Below, piece after piece: positions 1 through 8,946 of a stretch of DNA of 22,387 nt. Below the pieces are notes generated by a model, which was not told the DNA's origin, ran no database searches, and was given only the letters and a program-made list of their open reading frames with translations. The stretch covers positions 1-22,387 of the forward strand of contig JBLIRR010000067.1 of NCBI GenBank assembly GCA_049472395.1. The letters are read 5' to 3'. This stretch comes from JBLIRR01 sp049472395 (GTDB lineage Bacteria; SZUA-182; DTGQ01; JBLIRR01). How positions within the stretch are numbered: the stretch's first letter is position 1; each line of letters opens with the position of its first letter. Both the position numbers and the translations under genes were made by a program.

Positions 1-40
1 CATACGCATCGCCGCAACAAATCTCTGTACGGTCGAATAA

Positions 41-1532
41 GGATTGACAGTACCTATGAGGAATTGAAACTCATCCATTCTTTTCTCTTCCCCTATTCTG
101 TGTACATGGATTGACAGTACCTATGAGGAATTGAAACATGGCATGGGTGGATCAATCATCAGATTTCGGGTAGGATTGACAGTACCTATGAGGAATTGAA
201 ACTCATGAAAATACATGGGAAAGAAGCCATTGGGGATTGGATTGACAGTACCTATGAGGAATTGAAACTAGTTTGGATTGTTGGGGATGCTACTGTTGAT
301 GGCAGGATTGACAGTACCTATGAGGAATTGAAACTTGAATGTTTAATCATGAATTCAATCGCACATTCTTGGATTGACAGTACCTATGAGGAATTGAAAC
401 CGAAATAAAGATTAAATGATGCTAATAGAAAACAAAGGATTGACAGTACCTATGAGGAATTGAAACATATAACTGATTTTACATGGAATTCTTGTAGGTT
501 TTAGGATTGACAGTACCTATGAGGAATTGAAACAATATAAATAATAAAGAGTATCAAGTAATTCTTAAAGGATTGACAGTACCTATGAGGAATTGAAACT
601 AGGCAATAATAAATTTTTTTGCAGAATCGGCAGTAAGGATTGACAGTACCTATGAGGAATTGAAACCGCTGTGCAAGTGAAGAGCCCCTCCCCATATCTC
701 CTCGGATTGACAGTACCTATGAGGAATTGAAACTTAAGAGATGCACAAAATGAATATTAGAGAATTATTGGATTGACAGTACCTATGAGGAATTGAAACA
801 TATTATTATTTCTATTGTTATCATTATTTGCTTCTGGATTGACAGTACCTATGAGGAATTGAAACTGAAGATGTAGACATTAAAAGCCCTGCAGATATGA
901 GCGGATTGACAGTACCTATGAGGAATTGAAACCCGGATCATACGCGCAAGGGTCGCTCTCTAAGAACAAGGATTGACAGTACCTATGAGGAATTGAAACC
1001 TAACACTATATCCTGGGAAATAGCCCTGGCTATTCAGGATTGACAGTACCTATGAGGAATTGAAACCGCAAAATCCGTTGAAGATCGCGCAAAGCAGGTC
1101 CAGGATTGACAGTACCTATGAGGAATTGAAACAAGATCGATGCCGGTATAGCAAAAATCATGACGCATGAGGATTGACAGTACCTATGAGGAATTGAAAC
1201 TTGAGAAAAAATTAGCGAGTCTCTGTTTGATTTTTGGGGATTGACAGTACCTATGAGGAATTGAAACAAAGATGTTCTAATCCCCTGTATACCATTTCAA
1301 ACTGGATTGACAGTACCTATGAGGAATTGAAACTCGATATCGGATAATGATGCGCCTAAAATAGCATTCCGGATTGACAGTACCTATGAGGAATTGAAAC
1401 ATGAGTCAATTCTGTGAATTACGTGAAGTAGCGGAGGATTGACAGTACCTATGAGGAATTGAAACTTCTCCTTTTTAATTGTCAAGATATACTTGACAGT
1501 TCGGATTGACAGTACCTGTGAGGAATTGAAAC
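41..1532 (+). CRISPR. CRISPR array, 23 repeats / 22 spacers
   Basis: A 30-base repeat starting GGATTGACAG and ending GGAATTGAAAC occurs 23 times, at 41, 108, 173, 239, 305, 371, 437, 504, 570, 637, 704, 770, 836, 903, 970, 1037, 1103, 1171, 1238, 1304, 1371, 1436 and 1503. The 22 spacers are 35-38 bases long and all differ by eye. Copies are identical except the last, which has G for A in CCTGTGAGG; a decayed last repeat marks the leader-distal end, so the array reads rightward and its leader lies left of the window. The 3' end ATTGAAAC matches the 8-base crRNA handle usual in type I-B and type III systems, which is family knowledge, not proof of type. Bases 1-40 are not repeat; they could be a long spacer or the leader edge. 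No cas gene is present. Short open frames inside the array are repeat artefacts. Confidence 0.98.
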
Positions 1533-1803
1533 AGGGTGAGGATTGACGAGTTAATAAAACTCGATATTAGCACTTTTCCTCATCCTATATTGATAATGAT
1601 GGTAACATCCTTATCAATCATTTCGAAGTGAAAAAATACTCGACCTGCTTCGCCTTATTTGTAAAAACCACATGGAAACGATACAATCGCTCTATCGTTC
1701 ATTCAATCAGGAAACACAGGATGGGCGTAAATCCTTTTAACCGAAAAGTTGAACTCAATGCAAAGATACAAGCGTTACACGCTGGATTAAAGGAATTGCA
1801 GTA
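1533..1803 (+). other. Array trailer and gene remnant region
   Basis: Just past the last repeat, GGATTGAC recurs at 1540-1547, an eight-base piece of the repeat start, probably a decayed repeat. The rest has no convincing gene. A frame stays open from 1571 to a TAA at 1802-1804 that overlaps the next ATG by one base. Its last 27 codons could start at ATG 1721, with a predicted end LNAKIQALHAGLKELQ. This may be the 3' tail of a lost gene that was translationally coupled to the DUF4062 gene. I do not recognise it. Confidence 0.35.
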
Positions 1804-2716
1804 ATGGGAACCAATAAAACAAGAATATTTGTCAGTTCAGTTCAAAAGGAACTGGAGAATGAACGGTTGGCTATCTCAGAGCTTATTGCGCTCGATCCCT
1901 TCCTAAATCGTCATATGGAATCGATACTTTTTGAAATGCTTCCCGCATCTGCTGCGCCCGCGGAGAAGGTCTATCTGGATGCATTACGCTCCTGTCAGAT
2001 ATATTTTGGAATTATCGGCTTTGATTATGGCCGTAAAGGTCAGGATGGGCTCTCCGCAACCCATCGCGAATATCAAGAAGCCCGTCGCTTCAAGATCCCG
2101 ACGTTCTTTTTTAACAACGGCGAAAGTTCTCACTATAGCCCAGGCCTCAGATTTTGATACCCGTTTAATGGAACAGGCTGATATGAGTGAGATTTGAATG
2201 AGGCAAAAATCCTGAATCCTTTTTTCTCAGGTTCGTATTGCAGCCAATGCCTTCGGTGGTAAAGAACGCGGCGACCCCATTGACCGTGATGATATTCGGG
2301 AAGCTTTGCCAATATCTGTAGAACGGACTTTTCAATTCTTGAAACGAAATATGCGGCATACCATACGCATTGAAGGATTTTCCAATGTGGAGATTCACGA
2401 ATACCCTTACGAGGCGCTGCGCGAAGCCGTGGTCAATGCAGTGACCCATCGGGATTATGATCTGGACGGACACTTCCAGGTTACTTTCTTCGCTCCGGCG
2501 GATATGCTAAAGCTCAAAAGCCAAGGAGCGAGACCAGTTTTCGAGGTAGAGAAGGATGTTCTGAAAGGACTGAGCGGAACACAAAAGAAAATTATAAAGA
2601 TTCTCATGGAAGAGAATGAAACCAAAGTGCCTACTTTGTCAAAACAGTTAGGTCTTGCATTGCCTACGATTCGGAAAGCCATTGGCATTTTGAGAGACAA
2701 GGGCTTGGTAATGTAA
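1804..2716 (+). pseudogene. Broken DUF4062 / Schlafen-like ATP-binding regulator
   Basis: Two fragments of one known architecture lie in different frames. Fragment 1 (1804-2157) reads MGTNKTRIFVSSVQKELENE and continues with YFGIIGFDYG, the N-terminal DUF4062 domain, which has a TIR-like fold and starts many AlbA_2/Schlafen ATPases and NTPase-type defence or signalling proteins. Fragment 2 is open from about 2230 to 2716 in another frame. It carries VRIAANAFGG, then IEGFSNVEIHEYPYEALREA and VNAVTHRDYD, which is the HATPase_c_4 region of RecG-like/Schlafen regulators, and a C-terminal winged-helix segment (TLSKQLGLALPTIRKAIGIL). The AlbA_2 core that should lie between them is missing, and the HATPase part is also shortened (HFQVTFFAPADMLKLKSQGA runs quickly into the HTH). 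I infer an internal deletion plus frame change, so the gene is inactive. Intact relatives are about 450-600 residues long. Confidence 0.8.
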
Positions 2717-2769
2717 CGGGGAAAGGCCAGGGAAACAATATATTCTCTGACTCTCTCCCAGGAGGAAGC

Positions 2770-2901
2770 ATGAATCCGCAACCATCCGCTACCTGTTCAG
2801 TGAAAATCCGCTACCACGTTGAAAGTAAAAATAAAAAGAGTATCCGCTACTTCAGAACTCCTGAATCACTGGAGTTTAAGTTGGTACCAATTTATAAATG
2901 A
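2770..2901 (+). CDS. Possible 43-residue small protein
   Basis: ATG at 2770 follows a perfect Shine-Dalgarno AGGAGG (2760-2765) and opens a 43-codon frame ending in TGA 2899-2901. The product begins MNPQPSATCS and is basic and aromatic near its end (KSIRYFRTPESLEFKLVPIY). The ATCCGCTAC motifs of this region encode IRY twice. No family is recognised. The ribosome site is the main argument for it; the low-complexity, repeat-bearing DNA is the argument against. It lies 53 bases after the broken regulator and could be a remnant or chance frame. Confidence 0.3.
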   Translation: MNPQPSATCSVKIRYHVESKNKKSIRYFRTPESLEFKLVPIYK

Positions 2902-3104
2902 GTAAGATTAAGATTACGATTAAGATTAAGAGGATATTTATTTGAAATGTTTATCATACTCCTAATCTTAATCGTAATCATAATCTACATATAGTATCAC
3001 TCAATTATCCAGACATAGCCTTGTAACCTACTGAAAATAAATATACGGATCAGGAGTTCTGTACTTTGACTGATGCGATGGGTTATCCGCAACTATCCGC
3101 AACC
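2774..3104 (+). repeat. ATCCGC(A/T)AC short interspersed motif, six copies
   Basis: ATCCGCAAC or ATCCGCTAC appears at 2774, 2784, 2806, 2842, 3085 and 3095, all in one orientation. Four copies lie left of the inverted-repeat element at 2853-3061 and two lie right of it. Pairs sit 10 bases apart on both sides (2774/2784 and 3085/3095), as if one short motif cluster had been split by the element. The function is unknown. Confidence 0.6.
2853..3061. repeat. Nested inverted-repeat element (MITE-like?)
   Basis: An outer perfect 12-bp inverted repeat, CAGAACTCCTGA at 2853-2864 and its complement at 3050-3061, encloses about 185 bases. Inside, GATTAAGATTACGATTAAG and the following bases (2906-2928) pair with 2963-2985 at 22 of 23 positions across a 34-base loop. 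A third, direct piece of the same sequence (ATTACGATTAAGA) lies outside at 3188-3200. Nothing coding is seen between 2902 and 3228. The arrangement resembles a small non-autonomous element or a large RNA hairpin. No target-site duplication was established. Confidence 0.5.
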
Positions 3105-3228
3105 GGAATTTGTCAAATCCCAAACCAGTACAGGAACCTTATAGCTTATATTTCAGGCAGGACATCACATTAGCCCGATAGAATATGATTACGATTAAGA
3201 GTATGATTATAAAGGGTATTACTCAGGT

Positions 3229-4407
3229 TTATAATTTAACTCGTTGGCCCATACGAAGATCATCAAGTGTATATCTTGTGCTGCGCCATACAATTCCTTT
3301 TTTGACACTACACATTATTCCCGAATGAAGGAGCAATAGGGAGAAAAGGATCATCCCTACTTGTGAAAGCATTGATATGTAAAATTTTTGCTTAAACCTG
3401 TAATGTGCAATCAAGGAAGAAACAAAGAGTAACACATAGACAAGTGCACCGGCTATCCACAAATACGGAACCCTTGATGAAAAAAACGACACGAGGGGAG
3501 CACATGTTATTAGCCAAATGAAGAGCACTATACTGATCATTCTCCAAATGCTATAATGTGCAAATCCTCCGAAAAGATTTTTTTCAAGTCCCCTAAACAT
3601 TGCCTTTAAATTCGGATACCATACAAGACGTACATCATTGATTGAGAGGGCAAACCTGCTTTTCGCGCCTGCATTGCTGAGCAATAATCCCAATCCTATA
3701 TCATCAACGACCTCCATGCGAAGCCAATGAAAGCCATCAGTTGTATCCAATACAGATTTTTTTACGAGATTAAATGCTCCTATGCCGACGAACGATTTTG
3801 ATTTTTTTTTGGTGATTCTTGATGGCTTTAGTCTATGAAGGAGAAGTGCTCCAAAGGACTGAATTGCGAGTTCTGAGAATAATGAATAGGATATTGATTG
3901 AGGCATGAGGGCAAAATGGTCACATTCTTCAGCAAGAGCAAAGGCTATGGCTTTTTGTAATGTTCCTTGCTGAAAATGGACATCAGCATCTGTATATAAC
4001 AGCCATTCTCCCTGGGCTTTTTGAGTCCCCACATGGAGGGCATATACTTTCCCGATCCATCCTTTCGGGAGATGCTGTATATGGAGAGCGTGCACAAAGT
4101 CATACTGATGGGCCAGCGCATCGATAATCTCACCAGTCGTGTCGGTTGATCGATCATTCACCACAATAATTTCCATCTCAGGATAATTCTGGTGAAGTAA
4201 GCTCTCTATAGCCCGTTGTATGGTACCGGCTTCATTACAGGCGGCAATAACAATAGATAGTCGCGGCCATCTGTGAGGCGTGGCTGGCTTCAAGTTTTCA
4301 AAAAGGGGGATGGAAAAAATAGGTGGTAGAGATTGAATAAAGATGATACAGTAGAGTGAACAAAAACCAATGACATAAAAAATAAGTATCCAATCAAAAA
4401 AATTCAT
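3229..4407 (-). CDS. Membrane glycosyltransferase family 2 (HpnB/CrtQ-like)
   Basis: This 392-residue inverting GT2 glycosyltransferase is anchored in the inner membrane. One N-terminal membrane segment lies at residues 4-24. The GT-A domain runs from about residue 48 (LSIVIAACNEAGTIQRAIES) to 265, with VNDRSTD at 83-89 and the metal-binding DxD as TDAD at 139-142. It also has LPKGWIGK at 113-120, a motif shared by HpnB- and CrtQ-type enzymes, and the acceptor-side acid pair VDDIG at 234-238. Two or three membrane helices follow (about 290-365), and GIVWRSTRY near the end is also typical of this branch. Relatives act on hopanoid, carotenoid or other lipid acceptors; the substrate here cannot be read from sequence and no hopanoid gene is adjacent. 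No clear Shine-Dalgarno precedes the ATG. The gene diverges from the PPDK regulator across 264 bases. Confidence 0.88.
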   Translation of the reverse strand: MNFFDWILIFYVIGFCSLYCIIFIQSLPPIFSIPLFENLKPATPHRWPRLSIVIAACNEAGTIQRAIESLLHQNYPEMEIIVVNDRSTDTTGEIIDALAHQYDFVHALHIQHLPKGWIGKVYALHVGTQKAQGEWLLYTDADVHFQQGTLQKAIAFALAEECDHFALMPQSISYSLFSELAIQSFGALLLHRLKPSRITKKKSKSFVGIGAFNLVKKSVLDTTDGFHWLRMEVVDDIGLGLLLSNAGAKSRFALSINDVRLVWYPNLKAMFRGLEKNLFGGFAHYSIWRMISIVLFIWLITCAPLVSFFSSRVPYLWIAGALVYVLLFVSSLIAHYRFKQKFYISMLSQVGMILFSLLLLHSGIMCSVKKGIVWRSTRYTLDDLRMGQRVKL

Positions 4408-4671
4408 CGAATTTTATACGCGCTTTATTTTCTATTCCCTACTTTCGTTTTATTATACATAAAAATTGAGTAAACTACACCTAATAATTCTTTCGACCAG
4501 CAATTCTCAATATGGCGCACTCCCAGAAGTATAAGGGATTCTGCGCTATTCGTTTCGCCCAATGCTCGGCTTTAAGCTTCTAATTGACAATTCCCGTGCA
4601 CACAGGTAGCAAAGAATAACAAAAAGAGTTACAATATACAGCAATGTGGATAACACCAGAGAGGAAACGCA

Positions 4672-5532
4672 ATGTATCAGATATATGTGATATCTGATGG
4701 GACCGGAGAAACCGCGTCACAAATTTTAAAGGCAGCTCTCTGTCAGTTTGAGACGGCAAAAGTGAATATCACTCTCAGACCACATGTGCGCACTCAAGAA
4801 AAGATATCGGAGGTGATCGAGGAGGTGAGCCGAGGGGGAGGATTGATTGTCTATACACTTGTCTCAAATGAGCTGCGTCATTTTATGGAAAAGAAGTGCC
4901 GTCTTTATAATAATATAGAGAACATTGATCTGCTTGGCCCTTTATTGATAAGGTTATCAGAGCAGCTTACATTTTCTCCTTCCGAGAAACCCGGGCTTTT
5001 TCATCAAATAAATGAAGAATATTTTCGTCGTCTGGAAACAATAGAATTTGCTTTCCATCATGATGATGGCCAGCGTTATTCAGAATTATCACGCGCTGAG
5101 ATAGTACTTATAGGTGTCTCACGCACATTTAAGACCCCACTTAGTATATATTTGGCTTTCAAGGGCTGGTTCGTGGGCAATGTTCCGATTGTGTATAAGA
5201 TGGAGCCCCCTTCTGTGTTGTTCGATTTACCTGCAGAGAGGGTCTTTTGTCTCACCACGAATCATGAAAGCCTTGCAAAGTTGCGCAAAGTCCGGCAGGA
5301 ACATTTTAAGGGAGCATTGGGCAATTATGCTGAGCCTGATTTTGTCAGACAGGAATTGGATTATGCTCTCGACTTTTTCAATAAGCAACCCATGTGGCCA
5401 ATCATTGACGTGACGAATAAATCTATTGAAGAAATTGCCGTGGAGATATTAAAAGGAGAACGAAGATCACAGACACTCATCATGGATTCGGCTGCCAGGG
5501 GATTAGATATATATAAAAAGTGGAAGACGTAA
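4672..5532 (+). CDS. Pyruvate,phosphate dikinase (or PEP synthase) regulatory protein
   Basis: This is a cytosolic bifunctional regulator of the DUF299 (PF03618) family. It phosphorylates a threonine of PPDK or PEP synthase using ADP, and removes that phosphate by Pi-dependent pyrophosphorylysis, so switching PEP formation off and on. The start (MYQIYVISDGTGETA), the P-loop GVSRTFKT at 148-155 with SIYLA after it, and the region VPIVYKMEPP are diagnostic. The 286 residues match the usual 270-290. ATG 4672 is preceded by AGAGGA at a good distance. Whether the target is PPDK or PEP synthase cannot be told, since neither gene is here. A PTS Enzyme I, which also uses PEP, lies 6 kb downstream. 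Confidence 0.95.
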   Translation: MYQIYVISDGTGETASQILKAALCQFETAKVNITLRPHVRTQEKISEVIEEVSRGGGLIVYTLVSNELRHFMEKKCRLYNNIENIDLLGPLLIRLSEQLTFSPSEKPGLFHQINEEYFRRLETIEFAFHHDDGQRYSELSRAEIVLIGVSRTFKTPLSIYLAFKGWFVGNVPIVYKMEPPSVLFDLPAERVFCLTTNHESLAKLRKVRQEHFKGALGNYAEPDFVRQELDYALDFFNKQPMWPIIDVTNKSIEEIAVEILKGERRSQTLIMDSAARGLDIYKKWKT

Positions 5533-5755
5533 CTTGCACGATGGTTCAGGGAATCGTCAATGTGTGCGTGAGGCATATGTTCAGGATGAATGAAACGCCC
5601 TTTTATCATTGATAGGTAGAAAAAAATCAATAGAAAGGTGAATTACCCTATTTACATATCATTACTACGTATGGTAAAAATAAAAATCTATATGTACGAA
5701 TCATATAAACGGGGCATGAATAATGTGGTGTATACAAAGATGGGATAATTGATTT

Positions 5756-6844
5756 ATGAAAGCGAAGATAAGAAGCAGAATGATTTGTGCCTTATGTATA
5801 CTCCTATGTAGTTATGTTATCCTCAGGGCCAATTTCTCTCAAGCTCAAAAGAATCCTATGCAAAGTCAGGCCCTTTCGGGGGGTTCTGCGCCCATGGATA
5901 TGCTTTATGCTGTGATGGCGGATTCTGCAGCTATTCTAGAGCAGGCGGTCTTTGCCTCTATTCAACCCTATGCTCTTGTTATTCCATTTCTCAACTCTTA
6001 TCCGACTCTCCCTCAAAGCGCTATTTCTCCTAATCCTGCGTACGATACATCCCTGTCTGATAGTTATATATTAAGGGCTGCGCATAGACCCCCGATTATT
6101 GATCAAGGCCAGGCCCATATACCTTTAGTGCCTAATTTGTATTATGTTCCAGGTGCTGTACAATACTCGCCAATGGATTCTTATCCATACCCGGGCCCGG
6201 ACTATTTTATCGATACCTTTAATTTAGGTCTGGATTTATTTAATACTGATATGATGCCACGTATTCGTACACCAGTGCCGGGTGGGTTTATTGTTTCCAT
6301 TACAGAAACAGAGGAGTATGACGAAGAGCCGATCACTCAAGGGGTGCAAGTATATTTTTATGATCAACGTATTGATCCTAAAAGAGGCAGTGGCGGGCTT
6401 TATTTTATTCTTTTACTACAAGGCCCTTATAGGTTGACCTTTGCAAAAGAAGGATATAAAAATTATTACTATCCTGAGGATGGTGAAGGATATATTACAA
6501 GTAGTATACCCTCCTATCTTCGCATTAAAATGGAAAGAGATCCGGATTCTCACAGCTTAAGACCGTTTATAACTCCTCCTCCCCTGTTTTTGGATATTCC
6601 TGATATTTATGTTATAGCAGGAGAGACAATAGTGATTGAATCACAGGTGTCACCCTCAGAGGGTGATATGCCATATATTATCTATTCTGGGTGGATGAGC
6701 ACTAATACAAGGCGAACAACAGATAAAGACATAGGGTGGCATCAAGTTTTAGTGACGCTCATTAATAAAAACGGGTATAGTGATTCACAGATAGTGGATA
6801 TATATGTGTTAGCCCCTCTTCCTGATAAGAGCGTTTCTGATTAG
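5756..6844 (+). CDS. Secreted protein with carboxypeptidase-regulatory-like and PKD/Ig-like regions
   Basis: This 362-residue exported protein of unknown role starts with a signal peptide (MKAKIRSRMICALCILLCSY; cleavage probably near residue 30, after SQA). A proline/tyrosine/serine-rich stretch to about residue 175 has no recognised fold. Residues about 178-255 (PGGFIVSITETEEY onward, with GPYRLTFAKEGYKNYYYP) look like a carboxypeptidase-regulatory or transthyretin-like beta domain. Residues about 280-355 (IYVIAGETIVIESQV, then SGWMSTNTRRTT and DSQIVDIYVLAP) look like a PKD/Ig-like domain. No catalytic motif is seen. The next gene, an LRR protein, is also secreted and follows after 107 bases, so the two may form one surface or periplasmic module. 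The Shine-Dalgarno is weak, so the start is supported mainly by the signal peptide. Confidence 0.7.
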   Translation: MKAKIRSRMICALCILLCSYVILRANFSQAQKNPMQSQALSGGSAPMDMLYAVMADSAAILEQAVFASIQPYALVIPFLNSYPTLPQSAISPNPAYDTSLSDSYILRAAHRPPIIDQGQAHIPLVPNLYYVPGAVQYSPMDSYPYPGPDYFIDTFNLGLDLFNTDMMPRIRTPVPGGFIVSITETEEYDEEPITQGVQVYFYDQRIDPKRGSGGLYFILLLQGPYRLTFAKEGYKNYYYPEDGEGYITSSIPSYLRIKMERDPDSHSLRPFITPPPLFLDIPDIYVIAGETIVIESQVSPSEGDMPYIIYSGWMSTNTRRTTDKDIGWHQVLVTLINKNGYSDSQIVDIYVLAPLPDKSVSD

Positions 6845-6885
6845 ATACTGAACATAACCATTTTAAAGCAATTTTCATTAGACGG

Positions 6886-6894
6886 TGGTATAAT
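6886..6894 (+). promoter_or_regulatory. Extended -10 promoter for the LRR gene
   Basis: TGGTATAAT is an exact match to the extended -10 consensus TGnTATAAT and lies 57 bases before the LRR start codon. No good -35 hexamer is placed 17 bases upstream, as is common for extended -10 promoters. Prediction only. Confidence 0.45.
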
Positions 6895-6951
6895 TATAGA
6901 GATATATTCTTTGAGAGTGTAAAACAATTTTGCCATAAAAAGAGAGGTACT

Positions 6952-8919
6952 ATGAGTAAGAAATTTATATTCAATAGTCTTTTAATCGGATTATTAGTAT
7001 GTGCGGTGAGGATACACACTACTCAAGGCCAGATACCTAATTATTGGGGATCAGCCGTGAGTGCCTATTCCTGGGGCTCTTTTTCCTCGTTTAATTCCTC
7101 ATCTGTAAATACCACCCCCTGGAATTCTTTTTCTTCTCCTCTCAGCACCTATTCCTGGGCAACGTCCCCAATTATTCCTACAACTCCTGTGAGTTTCGTC
7201 ACGAAAATTACCTTTGCCGATCCTCAATTAGAGTCAATAGTCCGTAAGGCTCTTGAGTTAAAGAGTACAGAACCCATAACAAAAATAAATGCACTGAGGA
7301 TAAAATCATTAGATGGCTCGGAACAAAGAATTACAAACCTCGAGGGAATTCAGCATCTTACTAATCTTACCTATCTGAATCTCAATTTCAACAATATAAA
7401 AAGCGTCGCACCACTCGCTTCTCTTATTCATCTGACTTCCCTTCACCTTGAATCCAATTGCATAAGTATTATTACCCCATTAAATAAACTGTATAAGCTC
7501 ACAGAGCTTAACCTGAATACCAATAATATAGAGGATATCACTCCATTAGCTTCCCTTACAAATTTGGAAAAGCTGGGCCTTGCAGCAAACAATATAGAAA
7601 ACATCACGCCACTGGCTTATCTTACCCATCTTGCGGGGCTCTCCCTTGAATCCAACCATGTGCATGACATTACGCCATTAACAAAGCTTTCTGATCTCAC
7701 GGAGCTGAGCCTTAATGACAACAATATAGAAAATATCGCACCGCTGGCTGCTCTTACCAATCTGTCGACACTAGGGCTTAATACGAACTATATAGATAAC
7801 ATAAGCACATTAGTTAAGCTTCGTAAACTCACCTCCCTTGACCTTGAATCCAATCACATAGATACTCTCACGTCATTAAGCGGCCTTACCCATCTGACAT
7901 GGCTGAACCTTGGGTCCAATAACATAAAAGACCTCACTCCATTGGCAGGCCTTGTGTATCTGACAGAGTTGTCGCTCAGTTTTAACGCTATACATGATAT
8001 TACCCCATTAAGTAAACTTTATAATCTGACAAACCTGAATCTTAATAACAATATAATAGAGAATTGTGCTCCACTATCCGGACTTATGAATCTGAAAAGG
8101 CTTGATCTTAATTCAAACAGCATTTATGATATTTCGCCGCTGAGGGCGCTTTATTATCTCTCGGAACTAAATCTAAATTCTAATAAAATAGATACCATTG
8201 CTCCATTGGCTGAACTCTCCTATCTGACAAAGCTGGACCTTGGATTCAACAGTATAGATGATATCGCGCCATTGGCAGATCTTGTATATCTGACAGAACT
8301 TGATCTTAATTCTAACGATATCCGAGACATCACGCCTTTACATCGCCTTACCTCTCTTGTCACGCTTGGACTTGAGTCTAACAACATCGAGGATATCACT
8401 CCATTAGCCGATCTTACACACCTTAGATGGCTCGATTGTGAATTCAACAACATAGATAATATTGACGTAGTAGCCCATCTTCGGCACCTTACATGGTTGG
8501 ACCTTAATTCCAATAGGGTACACGATATAACACCCTTAGCTGAACTTTATTATCTGACGGAATTGAACCTGAGCGCCAATAAGATTGATAACATCACCCC
8601 GCTAGCTCATCTTCCTCACCTTATATGGCTGGATCTGAGTAGTAACAATATTGATAGTATTGATACCTTATCCGATCTTATTTATCTTAAATGGCTGGAC
8701 CTCAGTTCTAATAGTATCGTGGACCTGACACCCATTGCATATCTTAAGAACCTGACATGGCTTGATCTTGAATACAATAATATAGATGACATCACTCCCT
8801 TGGCTGATCTTCGACACCTTAAATGGCTAAACCTCAATAACAACAACATAGAAGACGTCGCTGTCTTGAGTGGCTTACCCCATTTGACCCTCTATGATCC
8901 TGATTTTGATAATAACTGA
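6952..8919 (+). CDS. Secreted internalin-like leucine-rich-repeat protein
   Basis: A 655-residue secreted LRR protein, probably for protein-protein or surface adhesion contacts. A signal peptide (MSKKFIFNSLLIGLLVCAVR) is followed by a Ser/Trp/Phe/Thr-rich spacer to about residue 80. An LRR N-cap region with FADPQLESIVRKALEL and ITNLEGIQHL follows. Then come 23 unbroken 22-residue repeats (LxxLxxLxLxxN, then xIxDITPLxx) plus a final partial repeat, ending in DPDFDNN with no anchor or sorting signal. Early repeats show a three-unit (66-residue) super-period: LESN at repeats 2, 5 and 8, and LTNLxxLGL at repeats 4 and 7. This points to growth by block duplication. GAGAGG at 6942-6947 supports the ATG. 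The partner is unknown. Antisense frames over the repeats are artefacts. Confidence 0.9.
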   Translation: MSKKFIFNSLLIGLLVCAVRIHTTQGQIPNYWGSAVSAYSWGSFSSFNSSSVNTTPWNSFSSPLSTYSWATSPIIPTTPVSFVTKITFADPQLESIVRKALELKSTEPITKINALRIKSLDGSEQRITNLEGIQHLTNLTYLNLNFNNIKSVAPLASLIHLTSLHLESNCISIITPLNKLYKLTELNLNTNNIEDITPLASLTNLEKLGLAANNIENITPLAYLTHLAGLSLESNHVHDITPLTKLSDLTELSLNDNNIENIAPLAALTNLSTLGLNTNYIDNISTLVKLRKLTSLDLESNHIDTLTSLSGLTHLTWLNLGSNNIKDLTPLAGLVYLTELSLSFNAIHDITPLSKLYNLTNLNLNNNIIENCAPLSGLMNLKRLDLNSNSIYDISPLRALYYLSELNLNSNKIDTIAPLAELSYLTKLDLGFNSIDDIAPLADLVYLTELDLNSNDIRDITPLHRLTSLVTLGLESNNIEDITPLADLTHLRWLDCEFNNIDNIDVVAHLRHLTWLDLNSNRVHDITPLAELYYLTELNLSANKIDNITPLAHLPHLIWLDLSSNNIDSIDTLSDLIYLKWLDLSSNSIVDLTPIAYLKNLTWLDLEYNNIDDITPLADLRHLKWLNLNNNNIEDVAVLSGLPHLTLYDPDFDNN

Positions 8920-8946
8920 ATTCATTTTCCCATAGTTGACATCTAG

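Noticed and set aside
1..40. CRISPR leader at the left edge
   Set aside because: Too short to judge and not notably AT-rich. It could be a spacer of 40 or more bases, longer than all others, so neither reading is supported.
196..408. Open frames within the CRISPR array, also at 501-695 and 1030-1269 on the minus strand
   Set aside because: The peptides are the translated repeat (IDSTYEELK or FQFLIGTVNP) at regular intervals; they arise from the array.
3029..3043. TACTGAAAATAAATA repeated exactly at 22327-22341
   Set aside because: Fifteen AT-rich bases with no extension on either side; in AT-rich intergenic DNA this can be chance.
8220..8513. Minus-strand open frame across the LRR gene, and similar ones over cbpA, caspase and ptsI
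   Set aside because: They are shadows of biased codon use in real genes, have no ribosome sites and show no protein family features.
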